From: Paragonimus westermani
Taxonomy: Eukaryota > Platyhelminthes > Trematoda > Plagiorchiida > Troglotrematidae
Direction: 5' to 3'
Assembly (NCBI GenBank): GCA_008508345.1
Contig: QNGE01003641.1
Span: forward strand, 1-64,000
DNA: 64,000 nucleotides
Made by a program: the position numbers and the translations under genes. Positions 63,612 to 64,000 of the stretch are shown piece by piece. Within the stretch, counting starts at the first letter, position 1; every line of letters starts with the position of its first letter. The notes under the pieces were generated by a model, which saw nothing but the letters and a program-made list of their open reading frames with translations, was not told the DNA's origin and did no database searches.

Positions 63612-64000
63612 NNNNNNNNNNNNNNNNNNNNNNNNNNNNNNNNNNNNNNNNNNNNNNNNNNNNNNNNNNNNNNNNNNNNNNNNNNNNNNNNNNNNNNNNN
63701 NNNNNNNNNNNNNNNNNNNNNNNNNNNNNNNNNNNNNNNNNNNNNNNNNNNNNNNNNNNNNNNNNNNNNNNNNNNNNNNNNNNNNNNNNNNNNNNNNNNN
63801 NNNNNNNNNNNNNNNNNNNNNNNNNNNNNNNNNNNNNNNNNNNNNNNNNNNNNNNNNNNNNNNNNNNNNNNNNNNNNNNNNNNNNNNNNNNNNNNNNNNN
63901 NNNNNNNNNNNNNNNNNNNNNNNNNNNNNNNNNNNNNNNNNNNNNNNNNNNNNNNNNNNNNNNNNNNNNNNNNNNNNNNNNNNNNNNNNNNNNNNNNNNN
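63612..64000. other. Assembly gap (Ns)
   Basis: An unbroken run of N to the end of the window. Confidence 1.

Overview
This is a non-coding-rich eukaryotic window: one split gene with long introns, many short open frames, and retroelement debris. It is most likely from a flatworm, probably a digenean trematode. That is an inference from the Ty3/gypsy protein family, Penelope-like remnants, tRNA-derived SINE heads and a 7.9 kb intron; no species-specific marker is visible.

The dominant structure is a giant inverted repeat. Bases 1-16147 (left arm) are repeated in reverse complement at 25293-41853 (right arm), around a spacer of about 9.1 kb. The arms are nearly identical but differ by scattered substitutions and by clean insertion/deletion differences. 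The right arm has extra segments of 430, 18, 16 and 23 bp; the left arm has one 57-bp insertion flanked by a 10-bp duplication. The left arm runs to the first base of the window, so its outer end is not visible. A single N at 16274 lies between two identical 169-bp copies just inside the left breakpoint, so a scaffolding artefact or two haplotypes joined tail to tail must be considered beside a true palindromic duplication.

Each arm carries one five-exon gene for a mitochondrial carrier (SLC25A45/A48-like): + strand 1490-12915 on the left, - strand 28454-40366 on the right. Exons 1, 2, 3 and 5 look identical between copies. Exon 4 differs at five bases, all amino-acid-changing. A start codon was not found; a small upstream exon is expected.

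The spacer holds unassigned sequence (16.4-21.9 kb) and then a decayed Ty3/gypsy pol region on the + strand (21951-25292: protease, reverse transcriptase, RNase H, integrase), which stops exactly where the right arm starts. Two fold-back elements of about 250-275 bp have inserted into it, leaving 14-bp and 12-bp target duplications. Both carry, on both strands, a hammerhead-ribozyme-like core (CTGANGA, stem, GAAACGT) whose stem shows a compensatory base change. A degenerate relative lies near the inner end of each big arm.

The region from 41854 to 63611 is mostly unassigned. It contains a broken Penelope-like element (reverse transcriptase C-terminus plus GIY-YIG domain, about 56470-57330), two tRNA-type SINE heads, a 184-codon open frame (55067-55621, -), and weak candidate exons near 48.0 and 58.8-59.9 kb. 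The window ends in a CAT microsatellite and a run of Ns (63612-64000).
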